Position numbers and translations under genes: made by a program. The notes under the pieces were generated by a model. The model did no database searches. It was not told where the DNA came from and saw only the letters and a list, made by a program, of their open reading frames with translations. A stretch of 64,000 nt of DNA, from NCBI RefSeq assembly GCF_003054445.1, contig NC_042510.1:62001-126000 (forward strand), read 5' to 3'. This stretch comes from Pichia kudriavzevii (Eukaryota; Ascomycota; Pichiomycetes; Pichiales; Pichiaceae). Below, piece after piece: positions 1 to 9,126 of the stretch; the first letter of the stretch is position 1, and each line of letters begins with the position of its first letter.

Positions 1-378
1 AAGCTAATTCTAAATCAAGGTTACAAGAAAATACTTGAAACTAACTATAATACCAATAGCTCAGTTGATTCCAAGGATTCATTAAGTAATTATCTTTCAT
101 TGATTGTTGACTTCATACCAAACACAATAACTCTGAAAATTTTCAATTCCAAACTGTTCAAGCGGATAGTTGAAGAATATCGACTTACTCGTGACAACAT
201 ATACGGTATCATGAAAGTTTTCAACGTTGTATTCAACAATCCGAATGACGAGTTCGACAACTTATTAAAATACTACAGTAAAGTTCTCGATTTAGAATTC
301 AATGACACTGAAAATTGTTATGTGGAAATACCAGTTGAAATTGAAAATTTTAAACATCAATTACAACAGTACAAATAA
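1..378 (+). CDS. 3' end of an unidentified protein gene (5' truncated by window edge)
   Basis: The first reading frame is open from base 1 to a TAA at 376-378, giving the last 125 residues of a protein that starts outside the window. No in-frame ATG near the edge looks like a start. The visible part is rich in Asn, Ile, Phe and Lys and probably helical, with no signal peptide or membrane segment that I can see. I do not recognise the family and assign no function. It lies about 530 bp upstream of RPL42 on the same strand. That this is a real gene rests on the stop-free frame up to the edge and on ordinary protein-like composition. Confidence 0.6.
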   Translation, partial: KLILNQGYKKILETNYNTNSSVDSKDSLSNYLSLIVDFIPNTITLKIFNSKLFKRIVEEYRLTRDNIYGIMKVFNVVFNNPNDEFDNLLKYYSKVLDLEFNDTENCYVEIPVEIENFKHQLQQYK

Positions 379-905
379 CGACTAAATTCAAACCACCTAC
401 TCTTTCAAACATTCAATCTCTCTCCTCATTCATCACACATTCCGCCCCCTATTTTAATGATTGCATACCCGTATGATTGACGTTGCCCTTTTTATACACC
501 TACGATAAATTTACATTTATACATGACCAACTATTTATTTACCTTATCCTATATACTTTTAATAACACATTCCATATACGTTTCAAATCTGGATCGTACC
601 TATTTCTTTTTTCACATATAGGGCAGAATCAACAAGAAAATAGTGTCACGTGCGTGTGTCCAGGGTTAAATCAAGCCCTCGTAATTGCTGTGTTTATTGT
701 TTTTTTTGCCTTGCCCTCTTTTTTCCATAGCCTTTCCTCACGCGCAGTCACAAACTGCGGATTTCCCCTTTCGTCTCTGTGGAATTCTCACTGGATTCCG
801 CGTCTAGGGGATTCTCTATATTGAATTACATGAATCTTCAACTCGGGGTACTACACACATATGCTAAAGGAGAAACTGGTCAGTATCACGGATCACTGAG
901 CAAAA
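379..905. other. Intergenic region with the RPL42 promoter
   Basis: No gene is seen here. An open frame of about 115 codons around 477-824 has low-complexity, Phe/Ser-rich content and no family resemblance, so I leave it out. The stretch contains T-rich tracts and a CACGTG next to an AGGGTT, listed separately. Confidence 0.5.
647..667. promoter_or_regulatory. Candidate Cbf1 and Tbf1 sites in the RPL42 promoter
   Basis: CACGTG lies at 647-652 and AGGGTT (AACCCT on the other strand) at 662-667, about 240 bp before the RPL42 start. Cbf1 (CACGTG) and Tbf1 (AACCCT-like) sites are known regulators of ribosomal protein genes in Candida and other non-Saccharomyces yeasts. The motifs are seen; their use here is inferred. 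Confidence 0.4.
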
Positions 906-1612
906 ATGGGTATGTAAGAGCTTGAGAAATACAGCAGAGTATAGAAGGTGATATGCCATTGCAAGATATGAAGTAAATGAACCCCATACAGTTGAAAACG
1001 CATATCAAATGATTAAACATGCTGAAAATTAGACAATTATTGAACGAGAAGTTGGAAAGATTGTACAGTTCCTATGTGCATTTATTCTTTTGTTGATTGA
1101 TAGGTCTTACTATCTAGTCCCCAATTTACAGATGTATTTTCGAAAAAAAGAACAAGGAACTGTATCATGGCTACCAATGTTCAACACTTCCAATATCACC
1201 TGGAAAAACTTTAGTGAAAAAAAAATGGAATTTTTTTACAGTACCAGTAAGACAGTTTACTAACTATTTTCTTCCGTCCTTTACTTCTAATTCAGTTAAC
1301 GTTCCAAAGACCAGAAAGACCTACTGTAAGGGTAAGCAATGTAAGAAGCACACTCAACACAGAGTTACTCAATACAAGGCTGGTAAGGCTTCTCTATACA
1401 GTCAAGGTAAGAGAAGATATGACAGAAAGCAATCCGGTTACGGTGGTCAAACCAAGCCAGTTTTCCACAAAAAGGCAAAGACTACCAAGAAGGTTGTTTT
1501 GAGATTAGAATGTGTTGCTTGTAAAACCAAGCTTCAATTATCCCTAAAGAGATGTAAGCATTTCGAATTAGGTGGTGATAAGAAACAAAAGGGTGCTGCT
1601 TTACAATTCTAA
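906..1612 (+). CDS. RPL42: 60S ribosomal protein eL42 (two exons: 906-909 and 1296-1612)
   Basis: eL42 is a small basic protein of the large ribosomal subunit near the tRNA E site, where cycloheximide binds. Exon 1 is only ATG plus one base (906-909), followed by a GTATGT donor. Exon 2 resumes after the CAG at 1293-1295 and restores Met-Val-Asn-Val-Pro. The spliced product is 106 residues, the usual length for the family. It has two CxxC-type pairs, YCKGKQC near residue 11 and the VACK region near residue 88, that form its zinc-ribbon-like fold. Residue 56 is proline (KPVFHKK), the form linked to cycloheximide sensitivity in yeasts. An intron directly after the start codon is typical of yeast RPL42 genes. 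CBK1 follows on the same strand, as in S. cerevisiae. Confidence 0.96.
910..1295 (+). other. Spliceosomal intron of RPL42 (386 bp)
   Basis: The donor is GTATGT at 910-915. A perfect TACTAAC branch-point box is at 1259-1265 (within one base), followed by a pyrimidine-rich tract and the acceptor CAG ending at 1295. Removing it joins ATGG to TTAACGTTCCA and restores the conserved eL42 N-terminus. I saw no clear snoRNA inside it. Confidence 0.95.
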
Positions 1613-1901
1613 ATGTGTTGTATCGTTTGTCATCAATTTGTACTCGATCTTTTTACTTGTTCTCTATTGACTGTTATAAAACATTTATAGGAATATAACA
1701 TAATAACCTTTCTTAGTACTTGTTTTATTTTCACTTTTTCCTGCATTTACTCCTTTCTTATTTTCGCATTTCTGGTGTTTTTTTTTGTACTTCTCGAGAA
1801 ACGGGATTTTTTTGTTTGGAAGCAAATCAGGAACGTGTTTGATCTGAAAGGGTTTTCCTGTATCTAAGAAGAATAAGGGAGCCCTATAGATAGTTGCAGA
1901 C

Positions 1902-2042
1902 ATGGAAAGTGGAGAGGATAATGACTATTCAATGATGGATCAGTCTATGGTTGACCAGACCCAAGACAATCTGTTGTACTACCAACAGCAACAGTACCAA
2001 CAGCAAGAGCAACAGTACCAACAACAGCAAAAGCAATTGCAA

Positions 2043-2073
<31 letters not shown>

Positions 2074-4112
2074 AACAATTACAACAATTATCTGATGTGA
2101 ATCTTATACAACCGATCAATGCATTCAGCTCGAGTTATTTGAGACAACAAGGTTCTTCTCCCAATTTGTCACAAATTGCACCTCCGAACTATGGCAACGG
2201 TATCCCTGTAATGACGCCTCCAAATTCACGTGGAGTAAACTACCAGCAACCCCAAAACCAGCACCAGCAACAACAGACTTCTTCTCTTTACGGATCCTCA
2301 CCAACGACACGTCTCGGTGAAATGTTTTCGCAACCTCAACCTCCTGTAAGTCCTACTAAGAGTGTTAGATCTTCGAATTTAACAACAGTTTCCACTAATT
2401 CGTCATTTGAATCGCCTCAAAAGGTTAATCAATCTAATCTGGGGAATTTATCGAGAATGGGAAGTCAACAAAATTTACTTTTACGTACTCCCTTGAACCA
2501 ACAGCAGCAGCAACAGCAACAACAGCAACAGTATCAGCAGCAATTACGGCAACAACAACAATTAAAGCAACAGCAGTCAACACCTCAACAACCAACAATG
2601 AAACAGTCCAGGCCCTTACAGTCACAACAGGAGTCGGAGAAATCTGAAAATCAATATGTCTATTTTGAACGTCACCCAGAGTGGTTTTCCAAACAGTCCC
2701 AAGATCGTGCGTCTGCGGTAAAACTAACCTTGGAACATTTCTATAAAACAGCAATTGAACACGCAATTGAAAGAAACCAAAGAAGAATCGCATTCGAACA
2801 ACAATTAAGTACTGAGATTAGTAGTGAAAGACGTAATAGAGAGACCCAGTTGTTTGGTAAGAACGAATCACAATATTTACGGTTACGTCGTACAAGGCTA
2901 TCACTTGATGATTTCAATACTGTTAAGGTCATTGGTAAAGGTGCGTTTGGTGAGGTGAGATTGGTACAAAAGAAAGATACTGGTAAAATATATGCAATGA
3001 AAACTTTGTTGAAAAGTGAAATGTACAAAAAAGATCAGCTAGCTCATGTTAAAGCTGAAAGGGATGTGTTGGCCGATGCTAATTCGCCATGGGTTGTTTC
3101 GTTATATTATTCATTTCAGGATCAACTTTATCTTTATCTTATAATGGAATTCTTACCCGGTGGTGATTTGATGACGATGTTAATCAAATGGCAGATCTTC
3201 ACCGAAGACGTCACAAGATTCTATATAGCTGAGTGTGTGCTAGCAATTGAAGCTGTTCATAAATTAGGATTTATTCATAGAGACATCAAGCCGGATAATA
3301 TTTTGATTGATATGAGAGGGCATATTAAATTAAGTGACTTTGGTTTATCAACTGGTTTCCATAAAACTCACGATTCAAATTATTACAAGAAGTTGCTCCA
3401 ACGTGAAACTAACAATGGTAGTTTGAACGGGAATAGCACAATGAAGAGTCAGAGCAACCAAAGAAATAGTGTGTTGGTCGATCCAATCAACCTGACAATG
3501 TCGAACAGACAACAAATGCAAACATGGAGGAAGTCAAGAAGACTAATGGCATATTCAACTGTTGGTACCCCTGACTATATTGCGCCAGAAATCTTTCTCA
3601 ATCAAGGTTATGGCCAAGAATGTGATTGGTGGTCCTTGGGCGCAATTATGTTTGAATGTCTAGTTGGTTGGCCGCCATTTTGTTCTGAAACTCCGAGTGA
3701 AACATACAGGAAAATTATCAACTGGCAAGAGACCTTACAGTTTCCTGAAGATATTCACTTGAGCCCAGAAGCCGAAGACTTAATCCTCAGGCTACTTACA
3801 AATGCAGAAAATAGATTGGGCAGACACAATGGCGCAATGGATATAAAGAGACATCCATTTTTCCGTGGTGTTAATTGGGACGAAATTAGAAATGTTGAAG
3901 CACCATTCATACCAAAATTGAGATCTGTCACTGATACAAGATTCTTCCCTACTGATGATTTGGAAAATGTGCCTGATTCACCAGCTTTATTACAAGCTGA
4001 GAAAGATAGAGAACTATTGAAGAATAAAGGATTAGATACAAAGGCTGATCTACCGTTTATTGGGTACACATTTAGTAGGTTTGAATATTTGACCAGGAAA
4101 AACGCACTATAG
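1902..4112 (+). CDS. CBK1: NDR/LATS-family serine/threonine kinase Cbk1
   Basis: Cbk1 is the kinase of the RAM network, acting with Mob2 at the bud cortex and in daughter nuclei to control polarised growth, septum breakdown and Ace2-dependent transcription. The 736-residue product has a Gln-rich N-terminal third with several poly-Q runs. A basic Mob-binding N-terminal extension follows, then the kinase domain from about residue 335 (GKGAFGEV loop, YAMK lysine, [13 protein letters not shown]). The long activation-segment insert typical of NDR kinases ends in [14 protein letters not shown], which carries the autophosphorylation serine. The C-terminus keeps the hydrophobic motif [13 protein letters not shown] with its regulatory threonine. 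The start is the first ATG of the frame. RPL42 lies just upstream, as in S. cerevisiae. Confidence 0.95.
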
Positions 4113-4328
4113 TAATAGTAACGCAACAACTATATATATAATGCTATTCATTTCATTTCTATTGGATCATCTTCTTTTACTTTGTCTTTTATTGACTTCT
4201 ATATCTAGTAAAACAAATGCATATAAGTGCTCCATTTATTAAACTGTTTGTTCGTTTTATCTATTTACTTCTTTACCAACTTATTTTTCTTTCTAATTAT
4301 TTATTTATTTACTTATTTGTAAATTTCT

Positions 4329-5327
4329 TTATTTGTTAATTACATTTCTAATTTCTTTTAACTGCTCATCGTGCGTTGGTAATGGAGGAATTGGGAAGGC
4401 CCTAAAAAAGTAGGTATTGCCAACTTCAGAGATTTTACTGAAGTCCTCTTCACTTAGCTGAAAATCATGCACGCTCAACACATCCTTCATACGCTCAACT
4501 TTAGATGAGGTTGTTACGGTAACAATATTCTGCATGTGGACCCATTTCAACAGAATTTTAGAGTTTGAAACGTCGTATTTTTGAGCTAGTTCATCCAACA
4601 AAGGAATCAAAGGACCTTCGTTACATTTGGTAATTGGAATCAAAGGCCCATAGGCTTCAATTTGAATATTATTTTCCTTGCAAAATTTACGGATACCTAC
4701 TGATTGGTCCTGTAAATAAGGATGGAATTCAATTTGATTGACTTGTGGTAAAACTTCGCAATTGTCCTTAATGACTTGTAAGTTTGGGATGTCAAAATTG
4801 GAAGTACCAATGTTTTTGGCCAAGCCTTCCTTTTGCAGTTGGATCATTTCATTCCAAACATCAACCATTGTTAAACCTTCAGGTACACCGGTTGTATGCA
4901 GTAGAAACAAATCAACATAATCCAAATTCATTAACTTCAAACCTTCCTTCAAAGATTGATATGGGCCTCTTATTTTACCATCCAGTGGACCATTGTCATA
5001 GTCATTTGGAGTGACTGAATTATACTTATCAGTGACCCAGATGTCAGACCTCGACTTATTCGGATATTTGGCAAGGTAATCATTGACACCTTTGCCAACG
5101 TCTGGACGGGTTGTGTAGAATTCGGCTGTGTCAAGATGGGTAAATCCAGTTTCTAGAGCTTGAACTATAGACGCAACTAAATCTGGATCTGTATTTGATG
5201 GATTGTCTTTGGAAATTGCAGTCTCTTCCGAACCTTTCTTCTTCCATTGCCATTTGGTTCCTGAACCAAATCCAATGATTGGAATCTCGTCGTTTGTTCT
5301 AGGTAATGTAATCGTACGTTTTGTCAT
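4329..5327 (-). CDS. Aldo/keto reductase, YDL124W type
   Basis: A 332-residue cytosolic NADPH-dependent aldo/keto reductase. The catalytic tetrad is visible: Asp66 and Tyr71 in LDTAEFY, Lys101 in WVTDKYN and His144 in LLHTTG. The GTSNFD, QVNQIEFHPYLQ and EAYGPLIP segments are characteristic of the family. The pattern of QIEF, LQxQ, GIRKFC and EAY matches S. cerevisiae YDL124W, an alpha-keto amide / alpha-keto ester reductase, better than Gcy1 or Ypr1. The physiological substrate is not deducible. The C-terminal NADPH-binding VTTSSK segment is intact. It is divergent to ECT1, with which it shares a 415-bp promoter region. Confidence 0.88.
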   Translation of the reverse strand: MTKRTITLPRTNDEIPIIGFGSGTKWQWKKKGSEETAISKDNPSNTDPDLVASIVQALETGFTHLDTAEFYTTRPDVGKGVNDYLAKYPNKSRSDIWVTDKYNSVTPNDYDNGPLDGKIRGPYQSLKEGLKLMNLDYVDLFLLHTTGVPEGLTMVDVWNEMIQLQKEGLAKNIGTSNFDIPNLQVIKDNCEVLPQVNQIEFHPYLQDQSVGIRKFCKENNIQIEAYGPLIPITKCNEGPLIPLLDELAQKYDVSNSKILLKWVHMQNIVTVTTSSKVERMKDVLSVHDFQLSEEDFSKISEVGNTYFFRAFPIPPLPTHDEQLKEIRNVINK

Positions 5328-5742
5328 TTGAGTTGGTCACTTCTTCAGATATCCAAAAAAAAAAAAGGGAGAGAGAATACAATAATAGAAGAACCAAAGA
5401 GGAAAAACTAAATTAATATGATACTCAAAAGCTTTCAAAAACTGTGTAAGTATTACACTTGAAGAGAAAGTGTGGATGGATAGGATCCGTCCGCTGGAAC
5501 TTCATTGGATTGTCATCAAGATAACACAAGATACGAGTTTCCAATGCCGCAACGTGGCACATGCGAGCCACAGGAAAAATACAATTGCAGTAACGTTCTT
5601 TGTTCTTTTAAATGTTTTGGAAGGAAAAGGCTGCATGCGCCACGTTTAGACTTTGGATACTTTTGAGAGATTCAAGTGTGTATAATCGGAAAGAACAATT
5701 GTAGGATTTACGTGCACTGTCAGGCTTTCCTTGAATGCAACA
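5328..5742. other. Divergent promoter region between the aldo/keto reductase gene and ECT1
   Basis: No gene is seen. There is an A-rich tract near 5355-5366. CACATG at 5558-5563 reads CATGTG on the other strand, the core of an Ino2/Ino4 site (UAS-INO), which would suit the phospholipid gene ECT1, but the flanking bases do not match the full consensus. A short upstream ORF ends at the ECT1 start (see findings). Confidence 0.4.
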
Positions 5743-6942
5743 ATGACGTCGAGTAACAACAGCTCTGGTGCTGTTACAAATGCTCTAGATGAGAGGAGGA
5801 TCTGGATTGACGGATGTTTTGATTTTGCACATCATGGACACGCTGGTGCCATGAGGCAGGCTAGACAGCATGGTGATGAATTGTATGTTGGTGTTCATAA
5901 TGATGAAGATATACTGTTGAACAAGGGTCCACCTGTGATGAATTTGAGTGAGAGAATGGCTGCTGTTGAAGGATGCAGATGGTGTACCAAGGCTATACCC
6001 AATGCACCGTATGTGACCGATCCAAAGGTGATGGATAAATTCAAGTGTAAGTATGTTGTTCATGGAGATGATATTACTACAGATAAAGATGGGAAAGACT
6101 GCTATGCAGAAGTGAAAGAAATGGGCAGGTTCATAGTTGTCAAAAGAACCCCAAACATATCAACAACCGATTTGGTTGGTCGGATGTTATTGTTTACAAG
6201 AGATCATCACATGCTAACAATTGATGAGACACAATGGAACGATTGGTTTACTGGCAACCATTCCAGATTGAACGACAAGAAAAATATCCTAACGCCTAAT
6301 AATGTCGAACGGTACGAGCAGTACGCAACAGGGCCAGATGCTAAGAGTTTGGGTGTTTCTGTTCATGCCTTCACAAGAGAGGGCAAATTACACGAATTGG
6401 TTAAAGGGTTACCAATTGATGGAGCTAATAAAATCATATATGTTGATGGCGGGTTTGATTTATTCAATCCTGGGCATATATTGTTTCTCAAGGAAGTACG
6501 TCAAATTGCAAATGAAAGAAAAGCGATTGTCTTGGTTGGATTACACGATGATGAAACAGTCAATCAGATCAAAGGTGTCAACTACCCAATAATGAACTTA
6601 TTTGAGAGATCTTTATGTGTATTGCAGAGCAAATATATCGACGGTATCGTATTGGGATCACCATTTAAAGTCACTAGGGAATATTTACGGAACATTGAGG
6701 AGACGACAAAGTCAAGCGTGATCAATATATTCCATGGACCAAGGAGTATCGATGATGAAAGTTACGACGATGTGAAAGAACTAGTTGAATTTGTCAATGT
6801 TCAAATGTACAAAGATATGAATGTCGCAAGTATTGTCAATAGGGTCATTGCCAATAGAGAAGCATTTGAGGAGAGACAAAGAAGGAAAGGTTGGAAGGCT
6901 GAGAAGGAGAAAGAATTAGAGGAAATTGAACGTAGTGGATAA
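5743..6942 (+). CDS. ECT1: Ethanolamine-phosphate cytidylyltransferase
   Basis: Ect1 makes CDP-ethanolamine from CTP and phosphoethanolamine, the rate-setting step of the Kennedy pathway to phosphatidylethanolamine. The 399-residue product has two tandem cytidylyltransferase folds. The N-terminal one carries DGCFDFAHHGHAG near residue 23 (the HxGH nucleotide-binding motif) and RTPNISTTD near residue 135. The C-terminal one carries VDGGFDLFNPGH near residue 233, again with a conserved GH. Two catalytic-type folds are diagnostic for Ect1 rather than the choline enzyme Pct1. The start is the ATG at 5743; the frame is open four codons further upstream but without an ATG there. A four-codon upstream ORF ends across this start. 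Confidence 0.95.
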   Translation: MTSSNNSSGAVTNALDERRIWIDGCFDFAHHGHAGAMRQARQHGDELYVGVHNDEDILLNKGPPVMNLSERMAAVEGCRWCTKAIPNAPYVTDPKVMDKFKCKYVVHGDDITTDKDGKDCYAEVKEMGRFIVVKRTPNISTTDLVGRMLLFTRDHHMLTIDETQWNDWFTGNHSRLNDKKNILTPNNVERYEQYATGPDAKSLGVSVHAFTREGKLHELVKGLPIDGANKIIYVDGGFDLFNPGHILFLKEVRQIANERKAIVLVGLHDDETVNQIKGVNYPIMNLFERSLCVLQSKYIDGIVLGSPFKVTREYLRNIEETTKSSVINIFHGPRSIDDESYDDVKELVEFVNVQMYKDMNVASIVNRVIANREAFEERQRRKGWKAEKEKELEEIERSG

Positions 6943-7321
6943 ATAACTTATTGTGTATTCATAAAAAGTAGAACTTTACGTGGTACGTAGTAACAATAAT
7001 TGTAATATTTCGTTACTCTTCTATTTTTTTTCCTTCTTTATTTTATACGTTTGTTCTTCATTTTCCCGTTATATTGCCGATACATCACTTTGTTATCGTA
7101 CTACTCTTTCCATTTGTTCATCGGTTGCTGATTGATATTTTTTTCCCTTGAAAATTTTGTTTTTTTTTTTTGCAAAGTCCATTTTTTATTTTCATGATGA
7201 AGCCAAATCAACAGTTTTTTTTGGCTTTCTCTGTTGATATTTCCTTCGTCTACCCTTAGTTTCTCTAATCTTCCCCTCCCCCTTTCATTTCTATTTCATA
7301 ATCTTTCCATTGTTCTTCAAG
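6943..7321. other. Intergenic region with the TAN1 promoter
   Basis: No gene is seen. The stretch is strongly T-rich with several T8-T11 tracts between 7020 and 7230, as is usual for a yeast promoter. A CT-rich leader precedes TAN1. Confidence 0.5.
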
Positions 7322-8191
7322 ATGGCCAAGAGAAAAGGAGGTTCCAATGCAGGCAAGGACAAGAAGAGACAGCGTTCATACACGTTGATCGAGCCTGGAA
7401 CGTATGGCCTATATGCGACATGTCCAAAGTTCAAGGAAGTTGCAGCTGCTAAGGAAATGCGATTGATTTTGCAAGACGCAATTGACAAATACTATCCGGA
7501 GGAGAAAGACACGACGGCGGTTAGATGTGAAGGCAATGAGAAGGGTGGAGAAGCAGAGGTGGGTGTGTGTGAAGAGGTGGACATTGAGGATGAGATCGCC
7601 AAGGAGATTAAGGAAATCAAAAAGAACGATGATAAGGCCAAGCATAATAGAAACAACAAGGAGCTACGGATGAGGGAGATACCAATTGGTGTTGAGTCAT
7701 TGGTATTTTTCAAACTGAGACAACCCATCAAACCTAGTGAAATAGTGGTGAAGATGTGTAATGATCTATATGAGAGTAAGGCCAAGATGGGTAGGTTTAT
7801 CCAAAGAATTGTTGCGATTGACCGATCATGTAATGCGACAGAGAACGAGTTCAAAAAGTTGCTAGAGGCTTCCGTTGATAGGTATGTCCACGATGAGATG
7901 CAAGAGGGTAAGGATCTCTTTGAAAGCTACAATGTCAACCTAGTAAAGAGGAACTTTGACACAATATCACGAGACGAGTTTATGGAGATGATCCAGGGCG
8001 AAATGGACACACAATTTGGAGAAGGAACTACACAGTTGAGGTACAAGGGGGCCCGGACCTTGATAAATGTCTACTGTTTCAAGAACAACATTGGGATTGG
8101 GATCGTCAAAAACAAGGACTTTGAGAGACTCTGTAAATTCAATGTCCAGCAAATTTTCGAAAAGGTAATGAAGGAGGAGGATGCTGCTTAA
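7322..8191 (+). CDS. TAN1: tRNA acetylation factor Tan1 (THUMP domain)
   Basis: Tan1 binds tRNA and works with the acetyltransferase Kre33 to make N4-acetylcytidine at position 12 of tRNA-Ser and tRNA-Leu. The 289-residue product is the usual length for the family. It opens with a basic tail followed by EPGTYGLYATCPKFKE, the hallmark N-terminal segment of Tan1 proteins. An acidic low-complexity stretch follows at about residues 55-115. The THUMP domain covers roughly residues 120-260, including REIPIGVESLVFFKL and the GARTLINVYCFKNNIGI region. The start at 7322 is the first in-frame ATG. The product should be nucleolar or nuclear. It stands alone between ECT1 and a 0.9-kb gap. Confidence 0.9.
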   Translation: MAKRKGGSNAGKDKKRQRSYTLIEPGTYGLYATCPKFKEVAAAKEMRLILQDAIDKYYPEEKDTTAVRCEGNEKGGEAEVGVCEEVDIEDEIAKEIKEIKKNDDKAKHNRNNKELRMREIPIGVESLVFFKLRQPIKPSEIVVKMCNDLYESKAKMGRFIQRIVAIDRSCNATENEFKKLLEASVDRYVHDEMQEGKDLFESYNVNLVKRNFDTISRDEFMEMIQGEMDTQFGEGTTQLRYKGARTLINVYCFKNNIGIGIVKNKDFERLCKFNVQQIFEKVMKEEDAA

Positions 8192-9126
8192 AGTACAGGC
8201 AACATGAATACTGGTTTTTTTTTGACGCTATCTCCCGTTGGTTATGGCCTCCTTGTATAGACTCTGTCCCTGGTAATAACTGGTAGTAACAGGCATCGAT
8301 ATTAGTAGAATAGATTGAAAACCCTTGTTTAGTAGAAATTTACACGTCGCTCTAGGAAAAAAAAACTGGAAAACTATAAAAGGAGCCCGATTTCCCCCAT
8401 TTTCTGAAGTGAGGAATATCAAGATTTTGCGGTAGTTGATTATTTCTCTTTGATATAATCTGATTTTGGTACCTGTTCATTACTGAGCAAACAAACTTGA
8501 TTCAAGCAGGTGCTTGAACTGTTTTTTAGAGGATGTGCTATTTTATCAGCATTGCCGTGATTAGCACTATACCAACCAATTGTTCCGACTGAATTGCAAC
8601 ATGTTGACAACCTTCGTTAATCGTTAAGTTTCAGCCTTGTATGAGCAAAATGATAAAATAGTCACTGATATCTAAAGAACTTTTCTCCCCAATGGTGTTC
8701 TTTTTTTCCATTCTTTGTCCTTTCTTTTTTTCCTTTTGATGATGATAGTTTATCGACAGGCGGACTGATGAGTATTCAATATCGGCCCTTTAGTGGGTAA
8801 GCCATTCAACGTGTACAAATTTCTGGATGGTGGTATTGGAGAAAGTGCGGATATGTCGTAGACAGCTGAATTTAAGTTTATTTATTTATTTATGTCACAT
8901 GTAGTAGGGGCTTGAAATCAAATCCAGGGGGATTTGATGGAGAAAGAAGAAGAGAAAAGAAAAGAAACAGTTTAGATAATAAACTTCAATGATGAAGGAA
9001 ATTTTATTCACACTGTACGAGACGCAAGTCTGTGAATTTAAACAAAATATACTGATTTAATGAATCTGATGAAGTTTATTACTATGCTTACTGTGAGTTT
9101 GATAAAACGTATCTATGTATATGTAG
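8192..9126. other. Intergenic stretch of 0.9 kb with no recognised gene
   Basis: No coding frame, tRNA or intron signals that I can defend. It holds T-rich tracts near 8216 and 8700, a TTTA repeat near 8876-8892, and C/D-box-like words between 8736 and 8870 that are discussed in the findings. It is convergent space between TAN1 and the Asn/Met-repeat gene. Confidence 0.4.

Noticed and set aside
477-824. Open frame of about 115 codons upstream of RPL42
   Set aside because: It starts at a non-ATG codon, has Phe/Ser/His-rich promoter-like composition, no family resemblance, and covers the likely RPL42 promoter.
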